From contig NC_052613.1 of the NCBI RefSeq assembly GCF_016545825.1, forward strand, positions 47,970,112-48,034,111: a stretch of DNA of 64,000 bases, read 5' to 3'. The stretch is from Eucalyptus grandis (lineage: Eukaryota; Streptophyta; Magnoliopsida; Myrtales; Myrtaceae). Below the pieces are notes generated by a model. The model worked only from the letters and a program-made list of their open reading frames with translations, ran no database searches and had not been told where the DNA came from. Made by a program: the position numbers and the translations under genes. Of the stretch, positions 12,051-23,904 are shown in pieces (within the stretch, counting starts at the first letter, position 1; each line of letters starts with the position of its first letter).

Positions 12051-13057
12051 GTGACAAAATAGACTGATTATGCCAAAGTCAATCATTTCAAGATGACGAG
12101 GCGGACGCTTTCAAGAAAGAGCTGTGGAGGTTGGATTAGCACCCGTGCTTGTTGATAGATTAAGCGGAGCGGAAGGCTTGAAGTATCTATTGTCTACTTG
12201 GTATGTCACGGCACCTAAAGTTTTCTTATAGCCGTATTCACTTCGCACATGACATTGCAGTTGCTGTGACTACATTCTAAATCTTTTTTTTGTTTTTTTA
12301 TTCCCTTTGCTCTTATTTGTTGCTCTATTTGAGACGTCGGATATTTTCCCGAGAAAATCTCTTGCGAGCACTGGTTTTCCGGGAGGGCACTTCAGTTGCT
12401 TAGTTTATATATGAGTAAAAGAATCTGAACTTTGACCCAGTATGGAAATCAAATTACGGACTCAAAACAGGTCGGGATCAAGGACTAATCTATACGGACT
12501 CCATTTGGGCATTTTGTCAAACCCGTGGTGGGCACTTCAGTTCCTTACTTTATATATGAGTTTGCAGTAACGATTCACGTCAGTCCATCACAATAAGAGC
12601 TAACATAGATAATCAACTCAACATCGATCATTTCAGACTTAAGATTGACGATGTATGAAGTCTCAGTTCCTGTTTTCATTCTAAAACTATGACCGAGAGT
12701 AACAAAACGAACTCACATTCATCAAGCTAAATTTTTAGCTCCGAACAGTGAGAAAATCCGAGGAACAATGTTTCAGAAACGTCACCACTGAGATCGCAAG
12801 AATTAAACACAAGATAACTTATATGGCTAAGGTTTACCGGAAAAGAAAACCTCCTTTGTTTGTCTCTTTTTCATTTGTCATGTATTTAATTATTTACTTT
12901 TGTTATTATATTTATATTTTTAATTTTTTTTTTTTACTTTTACAAGAATGAATACTTAAAGATTTTTGTTAACATAATAGTTTTGTGCCTACTGTAAGAA
13001 TAATATAGCATGTTGTGACTTACACATTTTTTGAGAAGTGGACATGACAATAACTTC

Positions 13058-13122
<65 letters not shown>

Positions 13123-13370
13123 GTGGTTCAAAACAGTTTGTTATACTCCTAATGGATTAGGATAGTCACATAAACATTTCTCATACTTGAATAGTCAATT
13201 AAAATTTGGGTGTCATCAAAATCCTCTCCAGAATCTTTCTTGGATAAGTCGATAGCTTTTGTCGTTTATGCTCATTATCCTTAGGATATTTACCTTAATT
13301 GAATTTTTGGCTGTTTCCAGGAACTAAATCAAATTAATTTTCAAATAGAGAGCTTTAGTTGTCAAAGACC
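12051..13370. repeat. Non-coding LRK10L-2 intergenic repeat
   Basis: No gene. About 12,060-12,900 matches 14,400-15,350 and part of 44,340-44,800, showing that the spacer between LRK10L-2-type genes was itself multiplied. Small direct repeats of 'cagttgcttagtttatatatgag' style text occur within it. Confidence 0.65.
13057..13122. repeat. Palindromic (TAA)n(TTA)n microsatellite
   Basis: About eleven TAA units are followed directly by about eleven TTA units, so the whole tract is self-complementary and could form a hairpin of about 33 bp stem. The corresponding place in the other spacer copies (about 15415-15450 and 44780) has only short A/T-rich text. Confidence 0.9.
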
Positions 13371-13885
13371 CACTGATTTTTTTTCTTGAACTTATTTTCC
13401 TAATCTTGCTTATGTGGTTTGATTTTAATGAGCATAACAGGAGATAAAAGTTTCTAGGTCTTTAATTTTTTTGAATTACCCTCTTGTAAAGGATCCAACT
13501 TGGGGGAACATGTGAAAATAGGAGTCAACTCTTGAAAAAACTTGTCAATCGGAGCAAGATTTGTGCAAGTTCGCTAATTGCGGGTCTACGAATTTCACCG
13601 ACCTATCATCATCAAAGAGGTAAAGTGATGGATGACATTGCTCCCATGAGTGTCTCTACCTAGCTCTTCACAAAAGTCTCTTGTTCTAGTCTTCCTGTCC
13701 CATTTCCAAGTCAACTGCTGTGTGCAGCTGCTCTCTTGTCCCCTTTCCAAGTCAACTGCCGTGTTTAAGTAGCTGCTCTCGCAAGACTAGTAGAAGGAAT
13801 TGCCAATAACAAGGGCCTTCTTTTCACTTTCCCGTGAGGTATCAAACAGCTTCTCCTTCTTTTTCTTCATCTTCTTCCTACAGTT
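13371..13885 (+). promoter_or_regulatory. Orphan LRK10L-2 upstream region without its gene
   Basis: This matches the upstream regions of gene B (about 16450-17010) and gene D (about 44820-45660), including 'aaaggatccaacttg', 'gagtcaactctt' and 'aagtcaactgc' (W-box core AGTCAA) and the CT-rich leader. No ectodomain exon follows. Instead an unrelated repeat (13886-14365) begins at the same point as in the gene D upstream region, and then another spacer copy. The gene body appears to have been deleted in this unit. Confidence 0.55.
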
Positions 13886-14365
13886 CCTATTTCACCGAAT
13901 TCTAATTGACGACGAAGCATCTTTTCTAAAAGTTGTTCTTTGGCTTTTGATGAGAGGAGATGGGTTATGTAATGACTCTAGACAAGAAATATTAAGGCAA
14001 ATAAGAAATAACTATAACCCTTTATTTCGAACTTCGAACCAAGTTGTGCAAACTAATCGGACTAGAATTCAATCAACAATAAGGCTTGAAAATATAACAA
14101 TTTCCACAGCAATACACATGCACGAATTGTGCCAGAATTTAATTGCTAATAAAGCTCAAGAAGGTGCAAAGATGTAATGCCGAAATTTAATCGACGTCAC
14201 GACATCTATAACAAAGATGCACGCCGAAATTGAATTGACAATGAAACATCGGGATAAAGATATGCGTTAGAATTTAATTGACGATACGAATCGGAAAACA
14301 TGGTATATACCTTTTATCATAACTTGATAAGGGGGCCTCTTCCAATTGACGATACGAATTTAATT
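13886..14365. repeat. Unclassified interspersed repeat, truncated copy
   Basis: Similar to the left part of 45665-46655. Both contain 'ttgatgagaggaga', 'aactataaccctttatttc'-like text and 'aagggggcctctt'. A run of open reading frame here (about 125 codons) is not conserved as a protein and is probably not coding. Ends cannot be defined in this copy. Confidence 0.45.
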
Positions 14366-15610
14366 TTATGTTTTAATTGACTACGTACAAGAATTTTTTT
14401 GACAATTATCCGATGACAAAATTGACTGATTATGCCAAAGTCAATCATTTCAAGACGATGAGGTGGACACTTCCAAGAAAGAGCCGTGGTGGTCGGATTA
14501 GCACCCATGCTTGTTGATTGGTTAAGTGGAACGAAAGCCTAGAAGTATCAATCGTGTATTTGGTACGTCATGGCACCTAAAGTTTTCTTATAGTCATAAC
14601 TCAGTTCGCACGATACGTTGCAGTTGCTGTGACTATATTCTAAATCTTTTTTTTTCTTTGCTTTTATTTGTTGTTCTATTTGAGACATCAGATATTTTCC
14701 CGAGAAAAGCTCTTGCAAGCACTGGTTTTCCAAGAGAAAAAAGAATATAGCCTGATAACTTTCATCATATGAGTAAAAGAATCTGAACTTTGACCAAGTA
14801 TGCAAATTAAATTATGGACTCAAAACAGGTTCTGGATCAGGGACTAATCTATATGGACCCAATTTGGGCATTTTGTCGAACATATGGTGAGCAGTTTAGT
14901 TGCTTAGTTCATATATGAGTTTGCAGTAACGATTCATGTCAGTCCATCACAATAAGAGCTAACATAAATAATCAACTCAACATCGATCATTTCAGAGTTT
15001 AGAATGGTGATGTATGAAGTCTCAGTTCCTGTTTTCATTGCAAAATTATGACCGAGAGTAACAAATATTGAACTCACATTCATCAAGCTTAATTTCTAGC
15101 TCCAAACAGTGAGAAAATCCAAGCAACGATGTTTCGGAAATGTCGCCAATGAGATCGGAAGAATTAAACGCAAGATAACTTATATGAGCTAAGGTTTATT
15201 CAAAGGGTTCAAGAGCCCATACTGACAGAGAAAACCTCCTCTCTTTTTTTATCACTTTTCATCTCTTTTTCATTTGTCATGTAATTATTTATTTATTTTT
15301 GTTATTTTATTGATATTTTTAATTTTTTACTTTTACAAGAATGAATACTTGAAGATCTTTGTTAGCATAATAATTGTTAGCATGTTGTGAATTATAATTT
15401 TTTTTTTAAATGGAGCTCAAAACAACTTCTAATTATTTATTTATTTTTGTGTTTCAAAACAATCTATTATTCTCACAATAAATTAAAACAATCACATAAG
15501 CATTTCTTATACTTGAATAGTTAACTAAAATTGAGGTGTCGACAAAATCCTCTCCATAATCTTTCTTGGGTAAGCCGATAGCTTTTGTTGTTTATGCTCA
15601 TTATGCTTAG
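14366..15610. repeat. Second copy of the LRK10L-2 spacer
   Basis: Colinear with about 12000-13260. It begins with the degenerate tail of the Mutator-like repeat ('ttgacaattatccg' near 14400). No gene seen. Confidence 0.6.
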
Positions 15611-16377
15611 GAAAAATTCCAAGTAAGGACCCGAAGTTGACTAATTTTCTCAAATAAGGACCCGAAATAAACTTTGTATTAAATAAAGACCTAAAGGCTC
15701 ATTGTCTCAAATAAGGACCCGAAGTAGTTGAATCAATTCCAAATAAGAACCTGAGCTTGCTGGTCAGCCAAATATTCATTTCCAATGACCATAGTTTGGG
15801 AAATTTTGTCCAAAAAAAATATAGGGAAAATTAACAAATCCTTAAAAAAAAAAAAAAAAAAAAAACCCTAGGTTTTCTACAGTCTCCTCATTCCTTGTAT
15901 CCATCCTCTGCAAAGTCAAAGACCGAAGTTCTCCCCATTCCTCTTACCCATCCTCCACAAAGTCGAAGACCTAAATTCTCTGCCAGTCAAGCAAGGTGAA
16001 GAGCGACGAGAATTGAGTCGTGATGATAACCGGGTAGCAATTTGGTTGAGGAGTAGCGGGAGAGAAGAAAGAAGAAAACATAAACATCTAAATGAATAAC
16101 CAAACTTAATTAATTTAGAATTTTCCCTCTTTTTTTCAAATCACAAATTTCTGACAAAAATTGCCCCTATTTTAATCGCCGGAAAATGTCTATGGGCAAA
16201 TTAAGGTCCTCAATAGAGATTAACTTGATCACCTTATATCTTTATTTGACAGAAAATTCATTTTGGGTCCTTATTTGAAACAATGGGTCCACTTCGAGTC
16301 CTTATTTGACACAAAATTCATTTTGGGTCCTTATTTGAGAAAAAATATTCATGTCGGGTTCTTATTTAGAATTTTCC
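15611..16377. mobile_element. Non-autonomous Mutator-like element, second family
   Basis: The ends are inverted: the left starts with 'gaaaaattcc' followed by several 'aaataaggacccgaa' motifs, and the right carries 'ttcgagtccttatttga' motifs and ends 'gaattttcc'. A perfect 9-bp direct repeat, tatgcttag, flanks it at 15602-15610 and 16378-16386. The related spacer near 13262-13290 has a single, slightly changed copy of this site, which shows the empty state. The interior holds a poly-A tract (about 15843-15865) and a pair of diverged direct repeats ('atcctctgcaaagtcaaagacc' type). No transposase is encoded. Confidence 0.88.
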
Positions 16378-17086
16378 TATGCTTAGGATATTTAGTTTAA
16401 TGGAATTTCCAGCTGTTTCCGGGAACTAACTCCCACCTCTACTTCCTTGAAATTAATTTTTGAATGGAGACCTCCAATTGTCAAAGACCCACTGATTTTT
16501 CTTTTTGTCTTGAACTTATTTTCCTAATTTTGCTTTTTTTGTTTGATTTTGATAAGCATAACAGGAGATTAAAATTTCTGCATCTTTTATTTTTTTTCAT
16601 TATCCTCTCTTGCAAAGGATCCAACTTGAGGGAAAAAATGTGAAAATAGGAGTCAACTCTTGGAATAACTTGTCAATTGGGGCAAGATTTGTGCAAGTTC
16701 GCTAATTGCAGGTTTATACATTTCACCGAGCTATCATCATCAAAGAGGTAAAGTGATGGACGACATTCCGACAAAAAAATAAAAAAGTGATGGATGACAT
16801 TACTCCCTTGAGTGTCTCCACCTGCCTATTCTCAAAAGTCTCTTGTTCTAGTCTTCTTGTCCCCTTTCCAAGTCAACTGACGTGTTTAAGCAGCTGATCT
16901 CACAAGACTAGTAGAAGGAATTGCCTTTAACAAGGCCCCTCTTTTCACTTTCCTAGAGGAATCAAACTGCTTCTCCTTCTTTTTCTCTCTCTTCTTCCTG
17001 CCGTTTCATTATGCTCTAGAGCATTGATACCAAAAAGGAAAAGAAATTTCTTATGTTCGAGATTAGAACCATATCGAAATCCCGGG
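16378..17086 (+). promoter_or_regulatory. Upstream region of gene B
   Basis: Homologous to the upstream regions of genes A, C and D. It keeps 'gagtcaactctt' and 'aagtcaactgacg' (W-box core AGTCAA), but the palindromic W-box of genes A and C reads 'agactagtagaag' here and is lost. A CT-rich leader precedes the ATG. Confidence 0.45.
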
Positions 17087-17879
17087 ATGGGTCTACACTG
17101 CACTCAAACACAAGACTTAGTTTGCACGGCTTTCTGCATCTTCTTCATTTCCATCTTAGGAGATCCTATCATGTCGTCGTTGGATGACGTATCATATGAA
17201 GACTGCAAACCCAGCAGTTGTGGGGGTCTGAATATAAGTTATCCCTTTTATATTCCTGGAGGAGGAAGAGAATTATGCGGTTACCCTGGATTCGATATCA
17301 CTTGTGAAGGAACAAAACCTACGTATGCTCAATACTCGGTTAAAAAAATCTCTTACAAGGAGAGCTCCATCGAATTAGTAAGCCCATTGGATACTTCTTG
17401 CATTGTTCCTCGTCCCTTGGCTTTCCCTCCCATGAACATCTTCCTAAACAGCAGTACTTCTCTTTTTCGTACACTCAAGTTTTTCTATAACTGCACCGGC
17501 CCTTTTTCTGTTCCCTTCCCAACATCCCCCGTGAGTTGTCCTTCTAACGCCACGTACAACTCCTCTGTTGCGTTACTTCCCCCCTGTTTTCCGTTACCTC
17601 CTAATGGCACCTTCCCTCACCTAAATGAAACCTGCTCCTGCAAGTCATTCTCAAAGGTAATAGTACAACTGAAGGGAGGGTCCTCTCATCAAACTATCAA
17701 AGATGTCCACTACAAGGAATTGTTGAAGAATGGGCTCCGGTTAAAATGGGATATAACTAACGAGACTTGTACTGGTTGTCAAGAAAGCGGAGGCCGATGT
17801 GGACGATCACGAGACACAGACTTTGTGTGCTATTGCCCAAATGGAACCAATCATCCCTTGATATGCAACAGTGGCGGCG
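17087..17879 (+). CDS. LRK10L-2-type ectodomain exon (gene B), kinase exons not found next to it
   Basis: An open exon of 264 codons plus one base. The start is ATG at 17087, chosen by alignment with genes A and C. It encodes a hydrophobic signal-like segment, a GUB_WAK_bind-type domain (CKPSSCGGLNISYPFYI, CGYPGFDITC), several N-glycosylation sequons and a WAK_assoc-type end (TCTGCQESGGRCG). It ends at a consensus donor (GGCGGCG|GTAAGG) in phase 1. About 130 bp of gene A-like intron follows, then similarity stops near 18030. The matching mini-exon and kinase are missing. Phase would allow splicing to the mini-exon at 24749, across a Copia insertion, giving an LRK10L-2 ectodomain on an LRK10L-1-type kinase; that is speculative. 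Otherwise it is a truncated gene that could at most give a secreted ectodomain. Confidence 0.7.
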
Positions 17880-19342
17880 GTAAGGTTTTTAGAATTAGGA
17901 ATAAACAGTTTATTCAATAAGTTCGTCATAATTTATTCTCTTCCCTGAATAGAATGTGGTTATCACGATGACACAAGTTTTATAACCGTTAGGAGAAAGA
18001 TGCATGCCTAGCTTTGTTAATTATGTCTTCTCCCTTCAGGCCTATTTGCTTGGCCTATTCCGCTGACCTTCGTCACTCTCCCGACTCTAACACAACCATA
18101 ATAGCCCAAATCAAGGCTGGAATTCACTATGTAATCCTCAAGATGTTACCACGATTGAAAATGTTTCTTCTACTTGTAGCTCTCTACTTTCGCAAATCCA
18201 AGCAATCTTCACTACACTGCACACTCTTTTCTCTAATTACAATCCTCAGACTTCTATCGAAAAAAAAAAATGACAATTAGATTTACACACTACACCCAAG
18301 AACAACAAGAGGATGAACACTCAGAGAATACTCTTATTCATTTTCCCCCAAATCTACTAATTGGTTGGTTGATTTATAGCCAGGAGATCTCAAATGACAA
18401 TTTGAAATTCAAATCCTACGAGTAGCCTTGATTCTGTCATCTACAATCGCAGTAACTCACTTTGTAGCTCCATTGAGAGATTTTCCCAAAGTAGTCGATT
18501 CTGCTTCTATAGCTGCCTGTCATCCTCGGTTGCCTGCACAACTATGGTAAACGGTTTTGATCTTCTCTAGTCCACTTTTTGTGGATTCCAATACCTAAGA
18601 TCATTTGTACAGCACCAATTTGAATTCAAATTACATTGATAAAGAATCTGCGTCTTCCCTTCATGATTGTAGAGGCTTATAGCAGAACCAATACGCCATC
18701 TATAAGCGAGAACACCTTGTGCATTCAGGTTCATCTGAGCTTCTACGCACCCAAAAGTGTTTGCTTACAACATTTAGGCACTTTCAAGCATATTGACGTC
18801 TTTATGTTCTACAGACTGTTCACTTTCTATTCCATCCATCAAAACTCCTTGACGACCACATGCCCTCTAGTTTGTAAAAGTTTTGCATGGTCCAACCAAG
18901 CTCATTGACGACTTCATGTCATTTGTTTTGTTCTTCTTCTATTGGTCCATTCCAATCCTTTTTGGCAATCACACGTCCTCTAGTTTTTCCTTTCAAACAT
19001 TGACATATTCCTTGTCTAAAAACTTGTTCGCCATTTGCAACGTGCATCCAGCTATCAACATATATCGCGTCCAATAGTTTGTTCTTCTTTTAGAGCAAAA
19101 GTCATTCTACACTCTTAAGACGTCCTATTGCTAACACCATCTTCATATGATTCTACTAGTATGGTCTGCACACTCAATTGCAGATGTTAGCATACTTAAA
19201 ATGTTTTGTCTTCCTCAAAATATTACAGGCCTCTTTCCTAACAGAATGACTTGAGAGAATGGATACAATTGCACTTAATCATAGAAATCCCACGCCATAG
19301 CTCTATATGCATTGCTCACAATTGCTCACATTCAACTTATCA
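17880..19342. other. Gene B intron remnant and unassigned sequence
   Basis: 17880-18030 matches intron 1 of gene A. From about 18030 to the Copia target site the sequence resembles nothing else in the window. It has only short open frames with no recognisable motif. It may be old retrotransposon debris or the distant 5' part of the kinase gene at 24749. Confidence 0.4.
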
Positions 19343-19347
19343 GTTTC

Positions 19348-19716
19348 TGTTGTTACTGATCAAAACAGTAAACAAGAAAATAGAAAACCAGAAGCTATAT
19401 TTTCATATAAGGAAGAGAAGCGCGGAGAAACAAAACACAAACTTACATACGTCTGTTCTAAAGGAAACTGTCAAGTACAGGACAACTTAAACAAAGCAAA
19501 AAGTGCTCACGTACGTGCAACACATAACTGCACATAAACGTGCTATTAACTTCCTAGAAAATAGCAAAAACACTAAATAAATAACTAAATTGAACTTGGC
19601 TGTTTTTTAATGAAAAAACAGAGTAAAACAGAGCATAAAACAGAACATAAAACAGCAGAAAACAGAGTAAAAAAAACCAAAACAGAAAACAGCAACTGAG
19701 ACATTATAATCCAACA
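19348..19716 (-). repeat. Copia 3' LTR
   Basis: 369 bp, bounded by TG and CA. It pairs with 23905-24275 (371 bp); differences are a few substitutions and small indels, for example an extra A in an A-run. Confidence 0.95.
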
Positions 19717-19730
19717 AACTCCTCCTTGGA

Positions 19731-20372
19731 TCAGTTGCTGCTGCATACTCCAATTTTCTTTCTTAATACTTCAAATCTTCCAGCTTGAAGTGGTTTTGTG
19801 AACATGTCTGCAAGTTGATCTTCAGATCTGCAATAGACCAACTTAACTTCGCCACTTTGTTGCACCCGCAGAAAGAAAAATTTGACTTTGAAATACTTGG
19901 TTTTGCCATGGAAAACTGGATTATGAGATATTGCTAAAGCGGCCTGATTATCCACATTAATTTCAATGCAATCACTGGAATTCAACCACAAATCCTTCAT
20001 TATCTTCTTTAGCCACAAAGCTTGATTTGTAGCTGCAGTAGCTGCTATAAACTCAGCCTCTGCAGTAGACTGAGCTACAATCTCTTGCTTTTTAGAACAC
20101 CAGGAGAAACAAGCAGAACCAAGACTGAAACAATATCCAGACGTACTCTTCATGTCATCTACTGAACCAGCCCAGTCACTATCAGAAAAACCTTGCAAAT
20201 TAAATTTCTGACCTTTCTTAAACATCACACCAAAGAACAATATTCCTTTGAGATATCTTAATACCCTTTTTGCTGCAATCAAATGTAACTGACTAGGACT
20301 ACTCATAAACCTGGATAAAACACTCACAGCAAATAGAATATCTGGTGGTTCTTTGTAAGATACATGAGACAC
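19731..20372 (-). pseudogene. Copia RNase H region
   Basis: An open frame of 213 codons with typical Copia RNase H text: GFSDSDWAGSVDDMKSTSGY, the STAEAEFIAA motif and ADMFTKPL near the end. It overlaps the end of the reverse transcriptase frame (20324-20977) in another frame, which marks a frameshift around 20330-20370. Confidence 0.9.
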
Positions 20373-21184
20373 CCAATCAGACTTCTATACATAGAAGCAT
20401 CTACTGCATCTGTTCCATCATTCTTCTGCAGCTTTTCTTTAGCAGCCATAGGAGTGCTTACACTTCGACAATCTTCCATCTGAAACTTCTTTAGAATTTC
20501 TTTCATGTATTTTTTTTGACAGATGAAGATCTCATATGAAGCCTGTTTGACTTCCAAACCCAAAAAATAAGCCATCTTTCCCAAGTCTAACATCTCAAAA
20601 ACTGCAAATAGATCTTGCTTCACCTTCTCTATCAATTCCATATCATTCCCCGTCACTAATAGATCATCTACATAAAGTGACAGAATTACAACACTGTGAT
20701 TCACCTTCTTGACATAAAGAGTGAACTCACATAAGCTTTTCACAAAACCAAAATCTTGCAGATCTTGCTTCACCTTCTCTATCAATTCCATATCATTCCC
20801 CGTCACTAATAGATCATCTACATAAAGTGACAGAATTACAACACTGTGATTCACCTTCTTGACATAAAGAGTGAACTCACTTAAGCTTTTCACAAAACCA
20901 AAATCTTGCAAATATCGATCTATCTTCCCATACCAAGCTCTTGGAGCCTGCTTCAGTCCATATCGAGCTTTCTTCAACCTCTATACACTCTCTTCTTGCC
21001 CTTTGATACTAAAGCCTTCAGGTTGTTCAACAAAAATCTCCTCCTCAAGCTCTCCATTCAGAAATGCAGACTTAACATCTAACTGAAATATAGGCCACCC
21101 CTTCTCTGCTGCAATAGCTAACAGTAACCTTATTGTATCAAGTCGTGCAACAGAGCAAATGTTTGAGAATAGTCTACTCCCCAT
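20324..21184 (-). pseudogene. Copia reverse transcriptase with internal duplication
   Basis: On the minus strand the N-terminal part (20981-21184) has [20 protein letters not shown] and [23 protein letters not shown] stop near 20979 interrupts a conserved [16 protein letters not shown] segment. The catalytic YVDDLLVTGND box is present twice because of a 150-bp exact-unit tandem duplication (20611-20760 and 20761-20910). The enzyme cannot be active as it stands. Confidence 0.92.
20611..20910 (-). repeat. 150-bp tandem duplication inside the reverse transcriptase
   Basis: 20611-20760 and 20761-20910 are adjacent copies that agree except for about one base (cacataagc against cacttaagc). The unit is 50 codons long, so the frame is kept and the YVDD box is doubled. 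Confidence 0.95.
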
Positions 21185-21347
21185 ATTTGTGCATAGCCTT
21201 TCACCACCAGTCTAGCTTTGTGCTTATTGACAGAACCATCGGGATTAAGTTTTGTTCTAAACACCCACTTAACCCCAATCACATTCTTATCGATGGTCTC
21301 GTCAACAAGCTCCCATGTGTGGTTTTTCGGATCATTGCAATCTCCTC

Positions 21348-22362
21348 CTACATTGCCTGCAATCCACCTCGATCCTCCTTAGCTTCCACAAATTTAGATG
21401 GTTCGAGCATTGCCACATTGCTTCTTTCATAGATTTCAGCAAGTGACCTTGTGCCCCTCATTGGTAAATCATCCACACTGTCTTTCAATCCATCTATAAC
21501 TTCATCAACCTCTACATCTGTTGCAGGTTGTTTTTCGAACTGCTGCTTTTCTGCACTCTTTCCTTCCATCCAATTCCACTCATCTTCCTCTAGAAAAACA
21601 ACATCTCTGCTTATAGTCACCTTCCCTGTCATAGGGTGAAAAATCCTATAAGCCTTTGATTGGAGACTGTACCCAATGAAGATTCCAAGCTCGGCTCTTT
21701 TATCCAACTTGTCCCTCTTGACCTCGGGAACATGAGTGTAACACAAACACCCAAAAACTTCAAATTTTTCACGAAGGTTTAACACCATACCAGACTTCAA
21801 AAGGTGTTGACCTCTCTAAGGCCTTTGTGGGCAATCTGTTCAATAAGAACACTGGAGTATTAGCTGCCTCAGCCCAGAACTTCTTAGGCAACATCTTCTC
21901 CCGCATCATACATCTGGCCATCTCCATAATACTTCTATTTTTCCTCTCACTGACCCCATTCTGTTGAGGTGAATAGGGAGCAGTGAACTGCTGCACAATT
22001 CCTGCTTGCTCACAATTCAACTTAAACTTGTGAGCAGTTTACTTGGAACCATTATCGACCGAGCATTTTAATTTTCTTCCCACTCGATTCTCAACTAAGG
22101 CTTTAAACTTCACAAACACATCAGCAACTTCAGACTTGGCTCGCAGAAAATAAATCCAACTCATCCTAGTCATATCATTAGTGAAGGTAATGAAACACCT
22201 GCTACCATTGAGAGAAGACTCAGACATAGGTCCACATAAATCTGTGTGGACCAATTGCAGCTTCTCACATGCTCTCCAGCCTCCTCCTTTGAAAGGAAAT
22301 CTGGCTTGCTTGCCAAGAAGACAAGTTCTGCACCGTGGAAATTCCTCCTCCAAACTTGGCAA
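21348..22362 (-). pseudogene. Copia integrase
   Basis: Three broken frames (22039-22362, 21769-22020 and 21348-21800) cover the integrase: a CRTCLLGKQ zinc-binding tail, HTDLCGPM with the first catalytic Asp, a conserved PYSPQQNGVSERKNR segment with the catalytic Glu, and the C-terminal FEVFGCLCYTHVP part. A stop at about 22036 lies right after a VDNGSK sequence. Confidence 0.9.
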
Positions 22363-22363
22363 G

Positions 22364-23248
22364 TCATACGCAAGCTATTTCTCTGCATAAATGACATGCT
22401 CTTCCGTGAACATGCCCAAGTCTTTTATGCCATATCTCTGCATTTTCTTCTTTGCACTTTAAAGCCATTTGTTGCATCTCTTGTGGCTTGAACATGAAAC
22501 TCTTGTCCTCCATTGGAATTCTTAGCACTTCTTTGCTATCTGCATTATTAATAAGACATTCATTCCCTTCGAACTTCACTTTATAGCCCTTCTCAACTAA
22601 TTGACCAACACTTAACAGATTATGGTCAATATTTGGCACAAAGAGAACATCACTGATCAGCTTCACCTCCTGATTTCCTTCAATAGCCACTGTACCCTTC
22701 CCTTGCACTTCGATATATTGTCCATTGCCAATTCTAACTCTGGACCTGACTGACCTGTCTAGACTCCTAAACAGCTTCAAATTGCCAGTCATATGATTGG
22801 TACAGCCACTATCCACCAGCCATGCATCATTCCCAACAGAAGATTCAGAAAAAGAAGCTACAAACAAGTGCTCTTCCATAGTTTCATTCACTGCTACTTG
22901 GGCTTTTCCTGCTTGCTGGTAATTTTTTTCTTTGCAGATGGCTTCCATGTGACCCAACTTGTGACATCTTCTGCATCTAGCATCAGGCTTTCTCCAACAT
23001 CTAAAAGCGATGATTAGTTCCACCACGTATTGACAAGGCTTTTTGTTCATCTTCCATTTGCTAGACCCACCAGAATTTCCTTCTTTTGCTACAAACTTGG
23101 AGTCACCGGCATTTTCTCTGGACTGAATCCATTTCTTCCCTTTGCCTCCATCATTTGACTTCACTCTAGCTTGCAACGCACCCTCTACAAACTCTTCTCT
23201 TCTCATCGGTCTTCGTGCTCCGCGCCGCGAGCATTTAACAATTCGCAA
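22364..23248 (-). pseudogene. Copia gag zinc knuckle, protease and GAG-pre-integrase
   Basis: The frame carries a CCHC knuckle (CRRCHKLGHMEAIC, frame residues 92-105), the aspartic protease site WLVDSGCTNHMTG (DSG at 146-148) and the pre-integrase motif IWHKRLGHVHG. The first residues of the frame do not look like gag and lie beyond a frameshift near 23240. Confidence 0.88.
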
Positions 23249-23416
23249 GCTTTATATCGGTAAGTCTCTTGTATTTTCCAGAGACGCTATGGTGGCTTCG
23301 AACTTCTCTGGAAGAGACACCAAAATCTTTTGAACAAGCCTTTCATCCTTCAAGTCAGTCCCTAAAACTCTGATTTTTTCAGCTATCCCAACCAACCTAT
23401 CAGAGTACTCATTCAC

Positions 23417-23854
23417 TTACTCTGAATCCTTCATCTGCTGTCTCTCAAACTCCCTCAAGAGATTCAGCACCTTCATGCCTCTTATCTTCTCATCTCCCTC
23501 GTATTCATCCTTCAAGAAATCCCATATTGCCTTTGCAGAATCACATCTCATGATCATTGTGAAGATAGTGGGTGAAACAGCAGCGTAGAGGCATGACTTT
23601 GCCTTGGCCTTCCTTGTGATTCTCTCTTTATGGTACTTTATCTGATTCAATGTCGGATTGTCTGGAAGTGGAGCAACCTCATAATCATCCTCCACAGCCT
23701 CCCATAAATCATGACCCTCCAAGAATGCCGTCATCTTGACAGCCCAAGCCTGATAATTTTCCCTTAAAAGACTCGGAGTTGCCATTGCAGAGAATCCACT
23801 CGATCCTACCTCCATTAGCTTTTTCTTTGTAAATCGGAAGCAATCTTCACTCAA
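23417..23854 (-). pseudogene. Copia gag N-terminal part
   Basis: The frame has the usual start of plant Copia gag (ENYQAWAVKMTAFLEGHDLW) and a UBN2-like region (AKAIWDFLKDEYEGDEKIRG). It ends at a stop in a segment that normally continues (KDSE|VNEYSDRLVG-like), so the stop is a mutation. Confidence 0.85.
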
Positions 23855-23904
23855 TTACCCTCACTTCACAGTCCCTTAAGATCCCACAAATGCTCTGATA
23901 TCAC

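Noticed and set aside
13800..14177. Open frame of 125 codons, similar to one at 45577-45909
   Set aside because: Similarity is at the DNA level of a repeated upstream region plus an interspersed repeat. It has no domain, and it spans the border of the two.
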